A DNA stretch of 22,803 bases from positions 1 through 22,803 of the forward strand of contig CAAEEV010000090.1 in the NCBI GenBank assembly GCA_900754955.1, in the 5' to 3' direction. Each line of letters starts with the position of its first letter. Position 1 is the first letter of the stretch. The notes below the pieces were generated by a model that saw only the letters and a list, made by a program, of their open reading frames with translations, did no database searches and was not told the origin of the DNA. Position numbers and translations under genes: made by a program. Shown one piece after another: positions 15,651 through 22,803 of this stretch. Source of the stretch: Eggerthellaceae bacterium (GTDB taxonomy: Bacteria > Actinomycetota > Coriobacteriia > Coriobacteriales > Eggerthellaceae).

Positions 15651-16208
15651 CTATTCTGCAATAATGGTGATAAACTTCGCCGTCTTGTCGCCGTGGCAGC
15701 GCTGACCGTGCGGGTGCATCGGGTTGAAGTAGATGCTGTCCCACTCGTTGAGCACGATCTCCTTGTCGTCGAACACCACGGTGATGGAGCCCTCAACAAC
15801 GAAGTTGAACTCCTGGCCGCGATGCGTCACAAGGGCGGCCGGCTCGTCGCTCGGATCGAGCACGACCATGAGCGGCTGCATGATCTTGTCGCGGAAACGC
15901 CACGCCATGTCATCGTAGTGGTAGCCTGGGAATCGGTCGATCTCCTGGCCCTCGCCGCGACGCACCACGTGGTAGGTGTCGAGCTTGGCCGCCGTGCCGG
16001 TGAGGATCTCGGTGAACTCCACGCCGAAAAGGCGCGCCATGTGGTAGATGGCCGAGATGGGCACCTCGGCGCCCGTCTCCTCCCATTCGCGGTAGGTGCC
16101 GGGGCTCACCTCGAGCTCGCGCGCCATGTCCTCGATCGAGTAGTCGCACGCTTCGCGGAGGCCCTGCAGGCGCAGCCCGATGTCCCTAAGGTTCTTCTTG
16201 TCGTCCAT
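15651..16208 (-). CDS. XRE-family HTH plus cupin regulator 1
   Basis: A 185-residue regulator. Residues 8-65 form an XRE/Cro helix-turn-helix (LRLQGLREACDYSIEDMAREL, then VSPGTYREWE), and residues 105-185 form a small cupin barrel with HRGQEFNFVVEG and HPHGQRCHGD, which may bind a ligand or metal. Proteins of this build commonly sense a small metabolite near acyl-CoA or amine metabolism genes. The ATG at 16208 has AGGAAG upstream and is 30 bases after the oxidoreductase gamma gene. The gene ends eight bases before the acyl-CoA synthetase start, so it is in the operon. A paralogue sits at 21652-22236 before the other synthetase. A regulator placed inside, rather than at the head of, an operon suggests negative feedback. 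Confidence 0.93.
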   Translation of the reverse strand: MDDKKNLRDIGLRLQGLREACDYSIEDMARELEVSPGTYREWEETGAEVPISAIYHMARLFGVEFTEILTGTAAKLDTYHVVRRGEGQEIDRFPGYHYDDMAWRFRDKIMQPLMVVLDPSDEPAALVTHRGQEFNFVVEGSITVVFDDKEIVLNEWDSIYFNPMHPHGQRCHGDKTAKFITIIAE

Positions 16209-16238
16209 AGTGCTTCCTGATCTGCCGTAACGGGCGCT

Positions 16239-16775
16239 CTACGCGTTGATGCCGAGCTCGAGCGCCTGCTTGTTCTTGTCGATGAGCGCGGCCTTGCGCG
16301 GCGGCACGCACTTGTCGATCGCCTCGTCGAGCACGGCGCGGTCGCAGAACTGCGTCTCAGCCCACAGGCGCCCAACGAGCACGATGTTCGCGAGACCCTT
16401 GAGGCCCGCGTCCTCGGCCATCTTCGTCGCGGGAATACTGATCACCTTGACGCACGCGCGCTCATGCACGTCGGGAACCATGTCGGTGTCGACGATCACC
16501 ACGCCGCCGTCAGCCACGACGTCGATGAACTTGTCGAACGAGGGCTGATTCATCGCCACAAGCGCGTTCGGCTCGGTGACGAGCGGGCTGCCGATCGGTT
16601 CGTCGGAGAGCGTAACCGAGCAGTTGGCCGTACCGCCGCGCATCTCGGGGCCGTAGGACGGCAGCCACGACAGCTCGCGGTTCTCGATCAGGCCGGCATA
16701 GGAGATCACCTTGCCGGCGAACAGCACGCCCTGGCCGCCGAAGCCGGCCAGCACGATTTGGAGCTCACGCATCAT
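16239..16775 (-). CDS. 2-oxoacid:ferredoxin oxidoreductase gamma subunit
   Basis: The 178-residue gamma subunit of a four-subunit KOR/VOR-type enzyme that oxidatively decarboxylates a 2-oxoacid to an acyl-CoA and reduces ferredoxin. The start ELQIVLAGFGGQGVLFAGK (GFGGQG at 11-16) and SYGPEMRGGTANCSVTLSD are hallmarks of the family; the domain helps bind CoA. Near-normal length for a stand-alone gamma chain. The ATG at 16775 overlaps the beta-subunit stop by four bases (ATGA) and uses AAGGAGG within the beta gene, so translation is coupled. Order in the operon is delta, alpha, beta, gamma. Confidence 0.94.
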   Translation of the reverse strand: MMRELQIVLAGFGGQGVLFAGKVISYAGLIENRELSWLPSYGPEMRGGTANCSVTLSDEPIGSPLVTEPNALVAMNQPSFDKFIDVVADGGVVIVDTDMVPDVHERACVKVISIPATKMAEDAGLKGLANIVLVGRLWAETQFCDRAVLDEAIDKCVPPRKAALIDKNKQALELGINA

Positions 16776-17626
16776 CGGGCGCCTCCTTCTTGAGCGTTCT
16801 CGGGATGGGCGATCGGGCAGTCGGCGCTGCGTGCAGCAGCGGCCTCAGCGGCGTTCGCATAACCCTCGGCCACGACGTCCTTGTACACGCCGAGCGGATA
16901 GTACGGCAGCATGTTCTCGCGCATCCACGCGAAGGCGTCCTGCGGCGTCATGCCCCAGTTGGTCGGACAGGTCGACACAACCTCGATGAGCGAGTAGCCC
17001 ACGCCGTCCACCTGGTTCTGGAAGGCCTTCTTGATGGCCTTCTTGGCCTTGCGCACGTTCTTCGGCGTGTCGACGGTGACGCGCTCGAGGTACGCCACGC
17101 CGTCGAGCGAGCTCAAAAGCTCGCACACGCGGATGGGATAGCCCGCGGTGGCCACGTCGCGGCCGTACGGGCTTGTCTGCGTGACCTGGTTCGGCAGCGA
17201 CGTGGGGGCCATCTGGCCGCCCGTCATGCCGTAGATGGCGTTGTTGATGAAGATGACGGTGATGTGCTCGCCGCGCGTGGCCGCATGAATCGTCTCGGCC
17301 ATGCCGATGGAGGCGAGGTCGCCATCGCCCTGGTAGGCGAACACGACGTTGTCGGGACGCGCGCGCTTGACGCCCGTGGCAACCGCCGGGGCGCGGCCGT
17401 GCGCGGCCTCGATCATGTCGCAGCCGAAGAAGTCGTACGCCATGACGGAGCAGCCGACCGGCGCGATGCCGACGGTCTTGCCCTCGATGCCGAGCTCGTC
17501 GATCGTCTCGGCCACAAGGCGGTTGACGATGCCGTGGGCGCAGCCCGGGCAGTAGTTGGTGACCACGGGGAGCAGCGCGTGCGGTCGCTCGAAGACGACC
17601 TTCGCTTCCTTCTTTGCCTCGGTCAT
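16772..17626 (-). CDS. 2-oxoacid:ferredoxin oxidoreductase beta subunit (TPP-binding)
   Basis: The 284-residue beta subunit binds thiamine pyrophosphate. It has CPGCAHG (26-32), GCSVMAYDFFGCD (59-70), and the TPP/Mg motif GDGDLASIG at about 100-108 running to NNAIYGMTGGQ (128-138), then the PTS and QTSPYGRDV segments of VOR/KOR beta chains. The C-terminus is Ala-rich and variable. The start at 17626 is two bases after the alpha-subunit stop; AAGGTGGGTGAG lies upstream. It works with the alpha (pyrimidine-domain), gamma (CoA) and delta (ferredoxin) chains in the cytoplasm. Which oxoacid is used (2-ketoisovalerate or 2-oxoglutarate, for example) cannot be settled from sequence. Confidence 0.95.
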   Translation of the reverse strand: MTEAKKEAKVVFERPHALLPVVTNYCPGCAHGIVNRLVAETIDELGIEGKTVGIAPVGCSVMAYDFFGCDMIEAAHGRAPAVATGVKRARPDNVVFAYQGDGDLASIGMAETIHAATRGEHITVIFINNAIYGMTGGQMAPTSLPNQVTQTSPYGRDVATAGYPIRVCELLSSLDGVAYLERVTVDTPKNVRKAKKAIKKAFQNQVDGVGYSLIEVVSTCPTNWGMTPQDAFAWMRENMLPYYPLGVYKDVVAEGYANAAEAAAARSADCPIAHPENAQEGGAR

Positions 17627-17628
17627 GG

Positions 17629-18699
17629 TTACTCACCCACCTTCTCGTTGATCTCGACAATGCGGGCGAGCACCTCGGCCGGCGTGGGAATGACGCCGCC
17701 GGTGCGCCCGTAGAATTCGACGGGGACGCGTCCGTTCACCGCAAGGCGCACATCGTCGACCATCTGGCCCATGTTCATCTCGACGGTGAGGAACGCCTTC
17801 GCCGTGCCGATCGTCGCCTCGATGGCGTCCACCGGGTACGGCCAGAGCGTGATCGGGCGGATGAGGCCCGCCTTGATGCCCTGCGCGCGGGCCGTGTTCA
17901 CCGCGCTGTGCGCAATGCGAGCGGAAGCGCCGAAGGCCACGAGCACGATGTCGGCGTCCTCGGTGAGGTACGTCTCGGCGCGCTGCTCGTCGCGCTTGAT
18001 GACGGCATAGCGCTCATAGCGCTCGACGTTGAGGCGCTCGAGCTCGTCGGCCGTGAGGTAGAGCGAGTTCACGACGTTGTGCGCGCGTTTGTTCTGATGG
18101 CCCGACGTTGCCCATTCCTTCTCGGGCAGGTCGGCGGGATCGATCGGCTCGGGCAGCACGACCGGCTCCATCATCTGGCCGAGCATGCCGTCGGCGAGGA
18201 TCATGACGGGCACGCGGTACTTGTCGGCCACGTCAAATGCGCCGTAGGCGAGGTCGCACATCTCCTGAACCGTAGACGGCGCGTACACGACGATCTGGAA
18301 GTCGCCGTGGCCGAGGGCGCGCGTAGCCTGCCAGTAGTCGGACTGCGACGGCTGAATGCCGCCGAGGCCCGGGCCGCCGCGCTGCACGTTGATGATGACG
18401 CCCGGCAGGTCGGCGCCCGCCATGTAGGACACGCCCTCGCTCTTGAGCGAGATACCCGGGCTCGAGGACGACGTCATGACGCGCGCACCGGCAGCGGAGG
18501 CGCCGTAGACCATGTTGATCGCCGCGATCTCGCTTTCGGCCTGAAGGTAGGTGCCCCCCACCTTCGGCATGCGCTTCGACATGTAGGCCGCCAACTCGGT
18601 CTGCGGCGTGATGGGGTACCCGAAGAAGAAGCGGCAACCGGCGCGCATGGCGCTTTCGGCCAAGGCCTCATTGCCCTTCATGAGAACTTTTTCTGCCAT
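17629..18699 (-). CDS. vorB: 2-oxoacid:ferredoxin oxidoreductase alpha subunit, VorB-like
   Basis: The 356-residue alpha subunit of the ferredoxin-dependent oxoacid oxidoreductase. The sequence MKGNEALAESAMRAGC, FFGYPITPQTE, GARVMTSSSSPGISLK and RGGPGLGGIQPSQSD reads like VorB (3-methyl-2-oxobutanoate dehydrogenase alpha), which prefers branched-chain ketoacids; KorA chains share YPITPQ but diverge more, so VOR is favoured over KOR. The ATG at 18699 has GGAAAGG at seven bases. The open frame extends upstream through the ferredoxin gene to 19515, which is overlap and not this protein. It starts five bases after the delta-subunit stop. Confidence 0.92.
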   Translation of the reverse strand: MAEKVLMKGNEALAESAMRAGCRFFFGYPITPQTELAAYMSKRMPKVGGTYLQAESEIAAINMVYGASAAGARVMTSSSSPGISLKSEGVSYMAGADLPGVIINVQRGGPGLGGIQPSQSDYWQATRALGHGDFQIVVYAPSTVQEMCDLAYGAFDVADKYRVPVMILADGMLGQMMEPVVLPEPIDPADLPEKEWATSGHQNKRAHNVVNSLYLTADELERLNVERYERYAVIKRDEQRAETYLTEDADIVLVAFGASARIAHSAVNTARAQGIKAGLIRPITLWPYPVDAIEATIGTAKAFLTVEMNMGQMVDDVRLAVNGRVPVEFYGRTGGVIPTPAEVLARIVEINEKVGE

Positions 18700-18703
18700 T
18701 TGA

Positions 18704-18910
18704 CTACCTTTCCACCGTGATGGCGACATCGGGGCACATGAGCGCACACGACGTGCAGCCCGTGCAGGAGTCCTCGTCGATGCAGTGCGCGGGGTGATAG
18801 CCCTTCGGCGTGATGCGCGCGGCATCGAGTTCGATGATGTGGACGGGGCAGGCATCCACGCACAGGCCGCAGCCCTTGCAGAAGCCTTCGTCCACGATGA
18901 TACGTGCCAT
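18704..18910 (-). CDS. Delta subunit: 2[4Fe-4S] ferredoxin of the oxoacid oxidoreductase
   Basis: A 68-residue ferredoxin-like subunit carrying two clusters: CKGCGLCVDAC (11, 14, 17, 21) followed by P, and CTGCTSCALMC (49, 52, 55, 59) followed by P. It transfers electrons from the TPP centre of the oxidoreductase to soluble ferredoxin. It is the first gene of the delta-alpha-beta-gamma set, with an AGAGGCGG ribosome site, and begins only 26 bases after the T-run of an upstream terminator. It is short but full-length for the family. Confidence 0.95.
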   Translation of the reverse strand: MARIIVDEGFCKGCGLCVDACPVHIIELDAARITPKGYHPAHCIDEDSCTGCTSCALMCPDVAITVER

Positions 18911-18936
18911 GTAGACCGCCTCTCTGTCTCGTCTTT

Positions 18937-18977
18937 AAAACTCAAGGGCCGATTGCCCTGAGGCATCCGGCCCTTGA
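18937..18977 (-). terminator. Terminator between the P-loop ATPase and the oxidoreductase operon
   Basis: On the minus strand a nine-base stem (GGCCCTTGA at 18969-18977 plus strand, complement at 18942-18950), extendable with a bulge, is followed by AG and TTTT (18937-18940). It lies 18 bases after the stop of the CooC-like ATPase gene. Because the ferredoxin subunit starts so close behind, it may act as a partial terminator that sets the ratio between upstream and downstream genes. Confidence 0.65.
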
Positions 18978-18994
18978 AGGGTTGCCGTTTTGCG

Positions 18995-19750
18995 TCAGAC
19001 CTCCCAGGGGGCCTTGACGTATACCTGCACAGGATACAGGTTCTCTGTACGCCCGAGCGTCGCGAGCTCTTCGTTTTCCTGCCGAAGGAGCGAATCGGGC
19101 ACCGTAATGCACGCAAGCGGAAGGTCGGCTGCATCCGCCACCGCGCGGGCGAACACGGCGCCGTCAACCACCGTGGAACACGTGGTGTCGGCCTTGAGGT
19201 GCGCATTGCTGATAACCGCCGTCGCACGCAGATGGGACGCCCCCTCCACTTCGCGGAGGATCTGCACGGCCTCGGCAGGCTCGTGCGTGAGGTTGCGGGC
19301 GCGGTTGACCACGTAGAAGAGCGCGTAGGGACCCGCCTCCACCGTGCGCGCAAAGCGTCCGAGCGCCGTCGCGCCCGCATCGTCGCCTCCCGCGTCGATG
19401 ATAACGACCACGCTCGGAAGGCTTCCGTCCGCGTGAGCGGATGCGCCTTCCTCCTCGTACGCTGCGTAGGCCGCCTCGACGGCAGGCACGAGCGCGGCGG
19501 TGATCGAGGGCACATCGAGGCTCGTGCCCGCTTCGGCGAACACCGGCGCGATCACGCGCACGCCGTTCGCCTCAAGAAGAGCGCGGTACTCGGTCGAGCG
19601 GAAGTAGGGGTTCACCACGTCGAGGTCGACGAGCGTCACCGCGCAGCCCGCCCGCGCCGCGTCGAGCGCGAGGTTGAGCGAGAGGTTCGTTTTCCCCACG
19701 CCGTAGTGACCGCAGATGACGTTGACGGGCGCGAGCGTCGGTGCGCCCAT
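18995..19750 (-). CDS. CooC/MinD-like P-loop ATPase
   Basis: A 251-residue SIMIBI-class nucleotide-binding protein. The Walker A is GHYGVGKT (14-21), with Lys20 and Thr21, followed by SLNLALDAA, a second motif DLDVVNPYFRS, and a Walker B-like VVVIIDAGGDD. The first Lys of the deviant KGGxGK motif is absent, so it is a divergent member. Family relatives include CooC and MinD and may insert metals or move proteins. The ATG overlaps the upstream acyl-CoA synthetase stop by one base (TAATG), so the pair is coupled. Genes of this type next to oxoacid:ferredoxin oxidoreductases could help load cofactor or Fe-S clusters, but that is inference. Confidence 0.85.
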   Translation of the reverse strand: MGAPTLAPVNVICGHYGVGKTNLSLNLALDAARAGCAVTLVDLDVVNPYFRSTEYRALLEANGVRVIAPVFAEAGTSLDVPSITAALVPAVEAAYAAYEEEGASAHADGSLPSVVVIIDAGGDDAGATALGRFARTVEAGPYALFYVVNRARNLTHEPAEAVQILREVEGASHLRATAVISNAHLKADTTCSTVVDGAVFARAVADAADLPLACITVPDSLLRQENEELATLGRTENLYPVQVYVKAPWEV

Positions 19751-21546
19751 TACACGAGTCCCTCGACGACGTGCTCCTCAGCCGCAGCGCTCGCCGCCTC
19801 GTCCTCCTCGCGGATGGCGGCGCGGCGAATCTTGCCGTTGACGGTCTTGGGCAGCGCGTCGACGTACTCGACGATGCGCGGGTACTTGTAGGGCGCCGTC
19901 TTGTGCTTCACCCACGTCTGAAGCTCGCGCGTGAGCTCGTCGGAGCCGGCAAAGCCGTCGGCGAGCACGATGGTGGCCTTCACGGCCTTGCCGCGCAGCG
20001 GATCGGGCACGCCGGTGACGGCGCACTCGCGCACCGCCTCGTGCTCGAGCAGCACGCTTTCGATCTCGAAGGGGCCGATGCGGTAGCCGCTCGACTTGAT
20101 CACGTCGTCGTTGCGGCCGACGTACCAGAAGTAGCCGTCCTCATCGCGCCAGGCGGTGTCGCCGGTGTGGTACCAGCCGTCGTGCATGGCGGCTGCCGTC
20201 TTCGCCTCGTCGCGGTAGTACTCCATCATGATGCCTGCCATTTTACGGTGCACGTCGATGCACACCTCGCCAGTTTCACCCGTATTGCACGGCGTGCCGT
20301 CCTCGCGCATGATCTGCAAGTGGTACAGCGGCACCGGCTTGCCCATCGAACCCGGCTTCGGGGTGGATCCCACGAGGTTCGCGATGGTGAGCGGCGTCTC
20401 GGTCTGACCGAAGCCCTCGTAGATCGTGAGCCCAGTGTGCTGCTTCCAGAAGTCGAACAAGTCGGGGTTGAGCGCCTCGCCGGCGGTAGTGGAGTATTCG
20501 AGCGAGGACAGGTCGAAGCGGTCGATGTCCTCCTGCATCATCATGCGGTACATCGTCGGCGGACAGCACAGCGTGGTGACGCGGTACTTGCCGATAAGCG
20601 AGAGGATCTCGGCGGGATGGAAGCGGTCGAAGTCGTAGGTAAGCACGGCGGCTTCCATGAGCCACTGACCGTAGTACTTGCCCCACACGGCCTTGCCCCA
20701 GCCCGTGTCGGCGATGGTGAAGTGCAGGCCGTCGGGACGCACGTTGTGCCAGTGCTTCGCCGTGACGAGGTGCGCGATGGCGTATTCGGAGTCGTGCAGC
20801 ACCATCTTCGGATTGCCCGAGGTGCCGCTCGAGAAGTACATGAGCATGGGATCGAGCGCGCGCGTCTCGCGACGGGCGAAGTCCTCGGATGCCGCACGCA
20901 CGCCCGTGTTGAAGTCGACCCAACCTGCGCGCTCCGCCGGCGCCGCGCACACGCCGTCAGGACCCGAGAGCACCGGGCCCACGAGCGCACCCGACGGGAT
21001 GTCCCAGGTGCCGTCGGCGCGCTGCGCCGTGAGGCCGCCGCCCGCGCCGTTCACGAGGATGAGTGACTCCACCGTGGGGCAGGTGGGCGCCACATGGTCG
21101 ATGACGTCGGCGATATCCCCCACCGACGTGGCGATGACGGCCTTGATGGAGGCGCCGTTGAGGCGGTACTCAAGGTCGTGCTCCTTCAGCATGAAGGTAG
21201 CCGGCACCATGACGGCGCCGAGCTTGGCGAGCGCGGTGGCCACGAACCAGAACTGATAGTGGCGGCGCAGGATGACCATGACCATGTCGCCGCGGCCGAT
21301 GCCCTGAGCGGCGAGGAAATTCGCCGTCTTGTCGGACCAGCGCTTCATGTCGGCGAAGGAGAACACGTGCTCCTCGCCCTCGGGGTTGCACCACACCATG
21401 GCGCGGCGATCGGGATCGGCCTCGGCGATGTCGTCGACAACGTCGTAGCCGAAGTTGAACGTCTCGGGGCAGTTGACCTCGAATTTCGAAAGAAGGCCGT
21501 TGTCGTCGTATTCCTCGGTGACAAAGCGCAGATTGATGTTCCTCAT
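19750..21546 (-). CDS. AMP-forming acyl-CoA synthetase 2
   Basis: A 598-residue adenylate-forming ligase related to synthetase 1 along its length, with a longer linker at about residues 170-230. Motifs: P-loop YFSSGTSGNPKMV (about 238-249), YEGFGQTETP, GDTAWRDEDGYFWYVGRNDDV, GYRIGPFEIESVL, and the catalytic lysine near 572 in PKTVNGKIRRAAIR. The C-terminal tail is Ala/Glu-rich. It should make an acyl-CoA from an organic acid, ATP and CoA; the medium-chain/benzoate branch fits. The ATG at 21546 has AAGGA at 11 bases. It follows its own XRE-cupin regulator, and is coupled to the ATPase gene downstream. Confidence 0.93.
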   Translation of the reverse strand: MRNINLRFVTEEYDDNGLLSKFEVNCPETFNFGYDVVDDIAEADPDRRAMVWCNPEGEEHVFSFADMKRWSDKTANFLAAQGIGRGDMVMVILRRHYQFWFVATALAKLGAVMVPATFMLKEHDLEYRLNGASIKAVIATSVGDIADVIDHVAPTCPTVESLILVNGAGGGLTAQRADGTWDIPSGALVGPVLSGPDGVCAAPAERAGWVDFNTGVRAASEDFARRETRALDPMLMYFSSGTSGNPKMVLHDSEYAIAHLVTAKHWHNVRPDGLHFTIADTGWGKAVWGKYYGQWLMEAAVLTYDFDRFHPAEILSLIGKYRVTTLCCPPTMYRMMMQEDIDRFDLSSLEYSTTAGEALNPDLFDFWKQHTGLTIYEGFGQTETPLTIANLVGSTPKPGSMGKPVPLYHLQIMREDGTPCNTGETGEVCIDVHRKMAGIMMEYYRDEAKTAAAMHDGWYHTGDTAWRDEDGYFWYVGRNDDVIKSSGYRIGPFEIESVLLEHEAVRECAVTGVPDPLRGKAVKATIVLADGFAGSDELTRELQTWVKHKTAPYKYPRIVEYVDALPKTVNGKIRRAAIREEDEAASAAAEEHVVEGLV

Positions 21547-21651
21547 GATGATTCAGTTCCTTCTTGAGAGCGCACGACGCCACGCGTCGCGCAGGGACGA
21601 TACAGCGGGAAGGTCGGCGCGGTCGCACGTGCCTGCGGCAGGCGGCGGCGC

Positions 21652-22236
21652 CTAGATAATCGAATCAGGATGGGGCTTCATCACGATGGCGAGGAACACG
21701 CACGGCTCGCCGCCCGTGGCGATCATGCCGTGGCCGCGTCCGGAGTCGTACATGAGCAGGTCGCCGGGGCCGAGCTCCTCGACGTGGTCCTCGTAGGCGA
21801 AGCGCATGCGGCCCGAGATGATGTAGTCGAGCTCCTGGCCCACGTGGTACGAAAGATGGATCGGCTTGTGCTGCTCCTCTTCGATGTAGGGAGCCGTCAC
21901 AAGGAAGGGCTCGGCGAGCTTGTTCTTGAAATGAGGCGCCTTATGCAGGTACTCGAACCCCGCGCGGCGCTTGATGGACAATCCGTCGGCGGCGCGCGTG
22001 AGCGAATAGCCCGTCAGGTGCGGGTTCTCGCCCGTCAGAAGCTCGATGACGTCGACGCCGAGACGCTTGGCGCACTTGTAGAGAAACGTGAAGGAAAGAT
22101 CCTGCTCGCCCGACTCCTGGGCGGCGTACTCGGCAACGGACCGGCCCGTCGCGTCGGCCATCTCCTGCTGCGTGATCTCGAGGTCCTCGCGTAGCGCGCG
22201 AATGCGACCTGCAACCTCCTTGATGTTCGGCTCCAC
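21652..22236 (-). CDS. XRE-family HTH plus cupin regulator 2
   Basis: A 194-residue paralogue of regulator 1. The XRE helix-turn-helix covers about residues 6-62 (VAGRIRALREDLEITQQEMAD, then SVAEYAAQESG), and the cupin covers about 110-190 (LSYHVGQELDYIISGRM, GPGDLLMYDSGRGHGMIATGG). The cupin keeps two histidines near the expected metal or ligand site. A GTG at 22236 is chosen as start, with AAGGAGG upstream; the frame is open to 22437 but there it crosses the promoter region. It is the first gene of its unit, followed after 105 bases by acyl-CoA synthetase 2. A palindrome overlaps the predicted -35 region of its promoter and may be its own operator. Confidence 0.92.
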   Translation of the reverse strand: MEPNIKEVAGRIRALREDLEITQQEMADATGRSVAEYAAQESGEQDLSFTFLYKCAKRLGVDVIELLTGENPHLTGYSLTRAADGLSIKRRAGFEYLHKAPHFKNKLAEPFLVTAPYIEEEQHKPIHLSYHVGQELDYIISGRMRFAYEDHVEELGPGDLLMYDSGRGHGMIATGGEPCVFLAIVMKPHPDSII

Positions 22237-22305
22237 GTTGCCATCCTCCTTTTCGTTCTCATCAGGGCACACGATGCCGTGTGTATGTGGTAGGTATAAC
22301 CGCAT

Positions 22306-22344
22306 ATTGTACCCGAGTGCACGAACCCCACGCGCGCGTGGGGT
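22306..22344 (-). promoter_or_regulatory. Predicted promoter of XRE regulator 2 with a 20-bp palindrome
   Basis: The minus strand carries TACAAT (22306-22311), five of six matches to the -10 consensus. The -35 position 16-17 bases upstream falls inside the perfect 20-base palindrome at 22325-22344 (ACCCCACGCG and its complement, head to head). A repressor bound there would block the promoter. The 249-base gap between the divergent genes also contains the plus-strand gene's ribosome site; no other element stands out. Confidence 0.45.
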
Positions 22345-22485
22345 AGATTCTCGGCAAGCGTAACAGGACGGTAACACGAAGGCCGCCCGCCTACCGAGCG
22401 GCCCCGCCGGTTTGCCGCCCGTCCGCCGCGCGAGCACGTGCGAGGCCTATCATCTCCCCATCGTCAACCGCCCCAAGGAGGCTCC

Positions 22486-22803
22486 ATGAATCCCCTGCTG
22501 CGCTGTGTTCTTCTCGGCTGCGCTTGGCTTTGCCTCGCCCTCGGCGCCGTCGGCACGGTCGTTCCCGTTCTTCCCACGACGCCTTTCGTCCTGCTGGCGC
22601 TCTTCCTGTTCGCACGCACCTCGCCGCGCCTTCACGACTGGTTGACGCGCACGCGGATCTACCGCAGCTACGTCCTTCCCTACCGAAACGGGGAAGGGCT
22701 GAGTCGCGCGAAGAAAGCGCGCATGCTCGCCGTGTCGCTTGCGGCGCTTGCATTGTCGGCCGCCCTCGTACAGTACGTGCCCGTGTGGATCGTTCTCGGC
22801 TGC
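22486..22803 (+). CDS. DUF454/YbaN-like membrane protein (C-terminus beyond the right edge)
   Basis: The only plus-strand gene. The 106 codons present begin with a hydrophobic helix (about residues 7-27) containing LGAVGTVVPVLPTTPF, then a second helix (to about 44) and ARTSPRLHDWL, which are the signatures of the DUF454 (YbaN) family of small inner-membrane proteins of about 120-140 residues. A further hydrophobic helix starts near residue 80. AAGGAGG precedes the ATG at 22486. The frame is open to the window end. Function is unknown for the family; its divergent position next to the XRE-cupin gene gives no clear clue. Confidence 0.85.
   Translation, partial: MNPLLRCVLLGCAWLCLALGAVGTVVPVLPTTPFVLLALFLFARTSPRLHDWLTRTRIYRSYVLPYRNGEGLSRAKKARMLAVSLAALALSAALVQYVPVWIVLGC

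Noticed and set aside
13963..15744. A 593-residue version of acyl-CoA synthetase 1
   Set aside because: Its extra N-terminus overlaps the XRE-cupin gene. The GTG at 15642 gives an N-terminus that lines up with synthetase 2.
17629..19515. A 628-codon minus-strand open frame suggesting a fusion of the oxidoreductase alpha chain to an upstream domain
   Set aside because: The part above 18699 overlaps the ferredoxin subunit and ATPase genes in another frame and crosses a terminator. The VorB-like protein starts at 18699 with a proper ribosome site.

Overview
The window is 22.8 kb of GC-rich DNA. Every gene is on the minus strand except a partial plus-strand gene at the right edge. The gene content (a molybdenum hydroxyl-transfer or oxidoreductase-type enzyme, a 2-oxoacid:ferredoxin oxidoreductase, AMP-forming acyl-CoA synthetases, VOC and SDR enzymes) and strong GC3 bias suggest a strict anaerobe of the Coriobacteriia/Eggerthellaceae type. 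That placement is inference from style and content; no marker gene such as rRNA is present. I found no rRNA, tRNA, CRISPR array, insertion sequence or phage gene, and no gene-free stretch longer than about 250 bases.

Layout, right to left (the direction of transcription). (A) 22486-22803, plus strand: start of a DUF454/YbaN-like membrane protein, divergent from (B). (B) 13963-22236, acid-activation and ketoacid region: XRE-cupin regulator, acyl-CoA synthetase, CooC/MinD-like P-loop ATPase, terminator, then a four-subunit 2-oxoacid (VOR/KOR-type) ferredoxin oxidoreductase (delta, alpha, beta, gamma), a second XRE-cupin regulator and a second acyl-CoA synthetase, closed by a perfect hairpin terminator. 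(C) 13009-13836: a two-TM protein with a helical-repeat-like tail. (D) 3440-12878: a TetR-type regulator, then a two-subunit molybdopterin enzyme resembling Pelobacter-type pyrogallol-phloroglucinol transhydroxylase, a zinc-ribbon miniprotein, and a mirror-ordered set VOC-SDR-MFS-SDR-VOC. (E) 2427-3265: a SlyD-like prolyl isomerase and a 100-residue unknown protein, ended by a terminator. (F) 1-2335: the pyrimidine operon pyrR-pyrB-pyrC with a recognisable PyrR-binding RNA hairpin at the predicted 5' end of the transcript.

How the parts may work together: region D looks like an uptake-and-conversion cluster for a small, probably aromatic or polyphenolic, molecule. The MFS carrier would move the substrate, the cytoplasmic Mo/Fe-S heterodimer would move or remove a ring hydroxyl, and the SDR and VOC proteins would process the product. 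Region B could turn 2-oxoacids into acyl-CoAs plus reduced ferredoxin, and free acids into acyl-CoAs, under two paralogous XRE-cupin regulators. The strongest candidate for an undescribed system is region D: the transhydroxylase-like enzyme has well-preserved cofactor features, but its companions do not match any pathway I can name. Two matching operator-like palindromes lie 32 bp apart just upstream of its predicted promoter.
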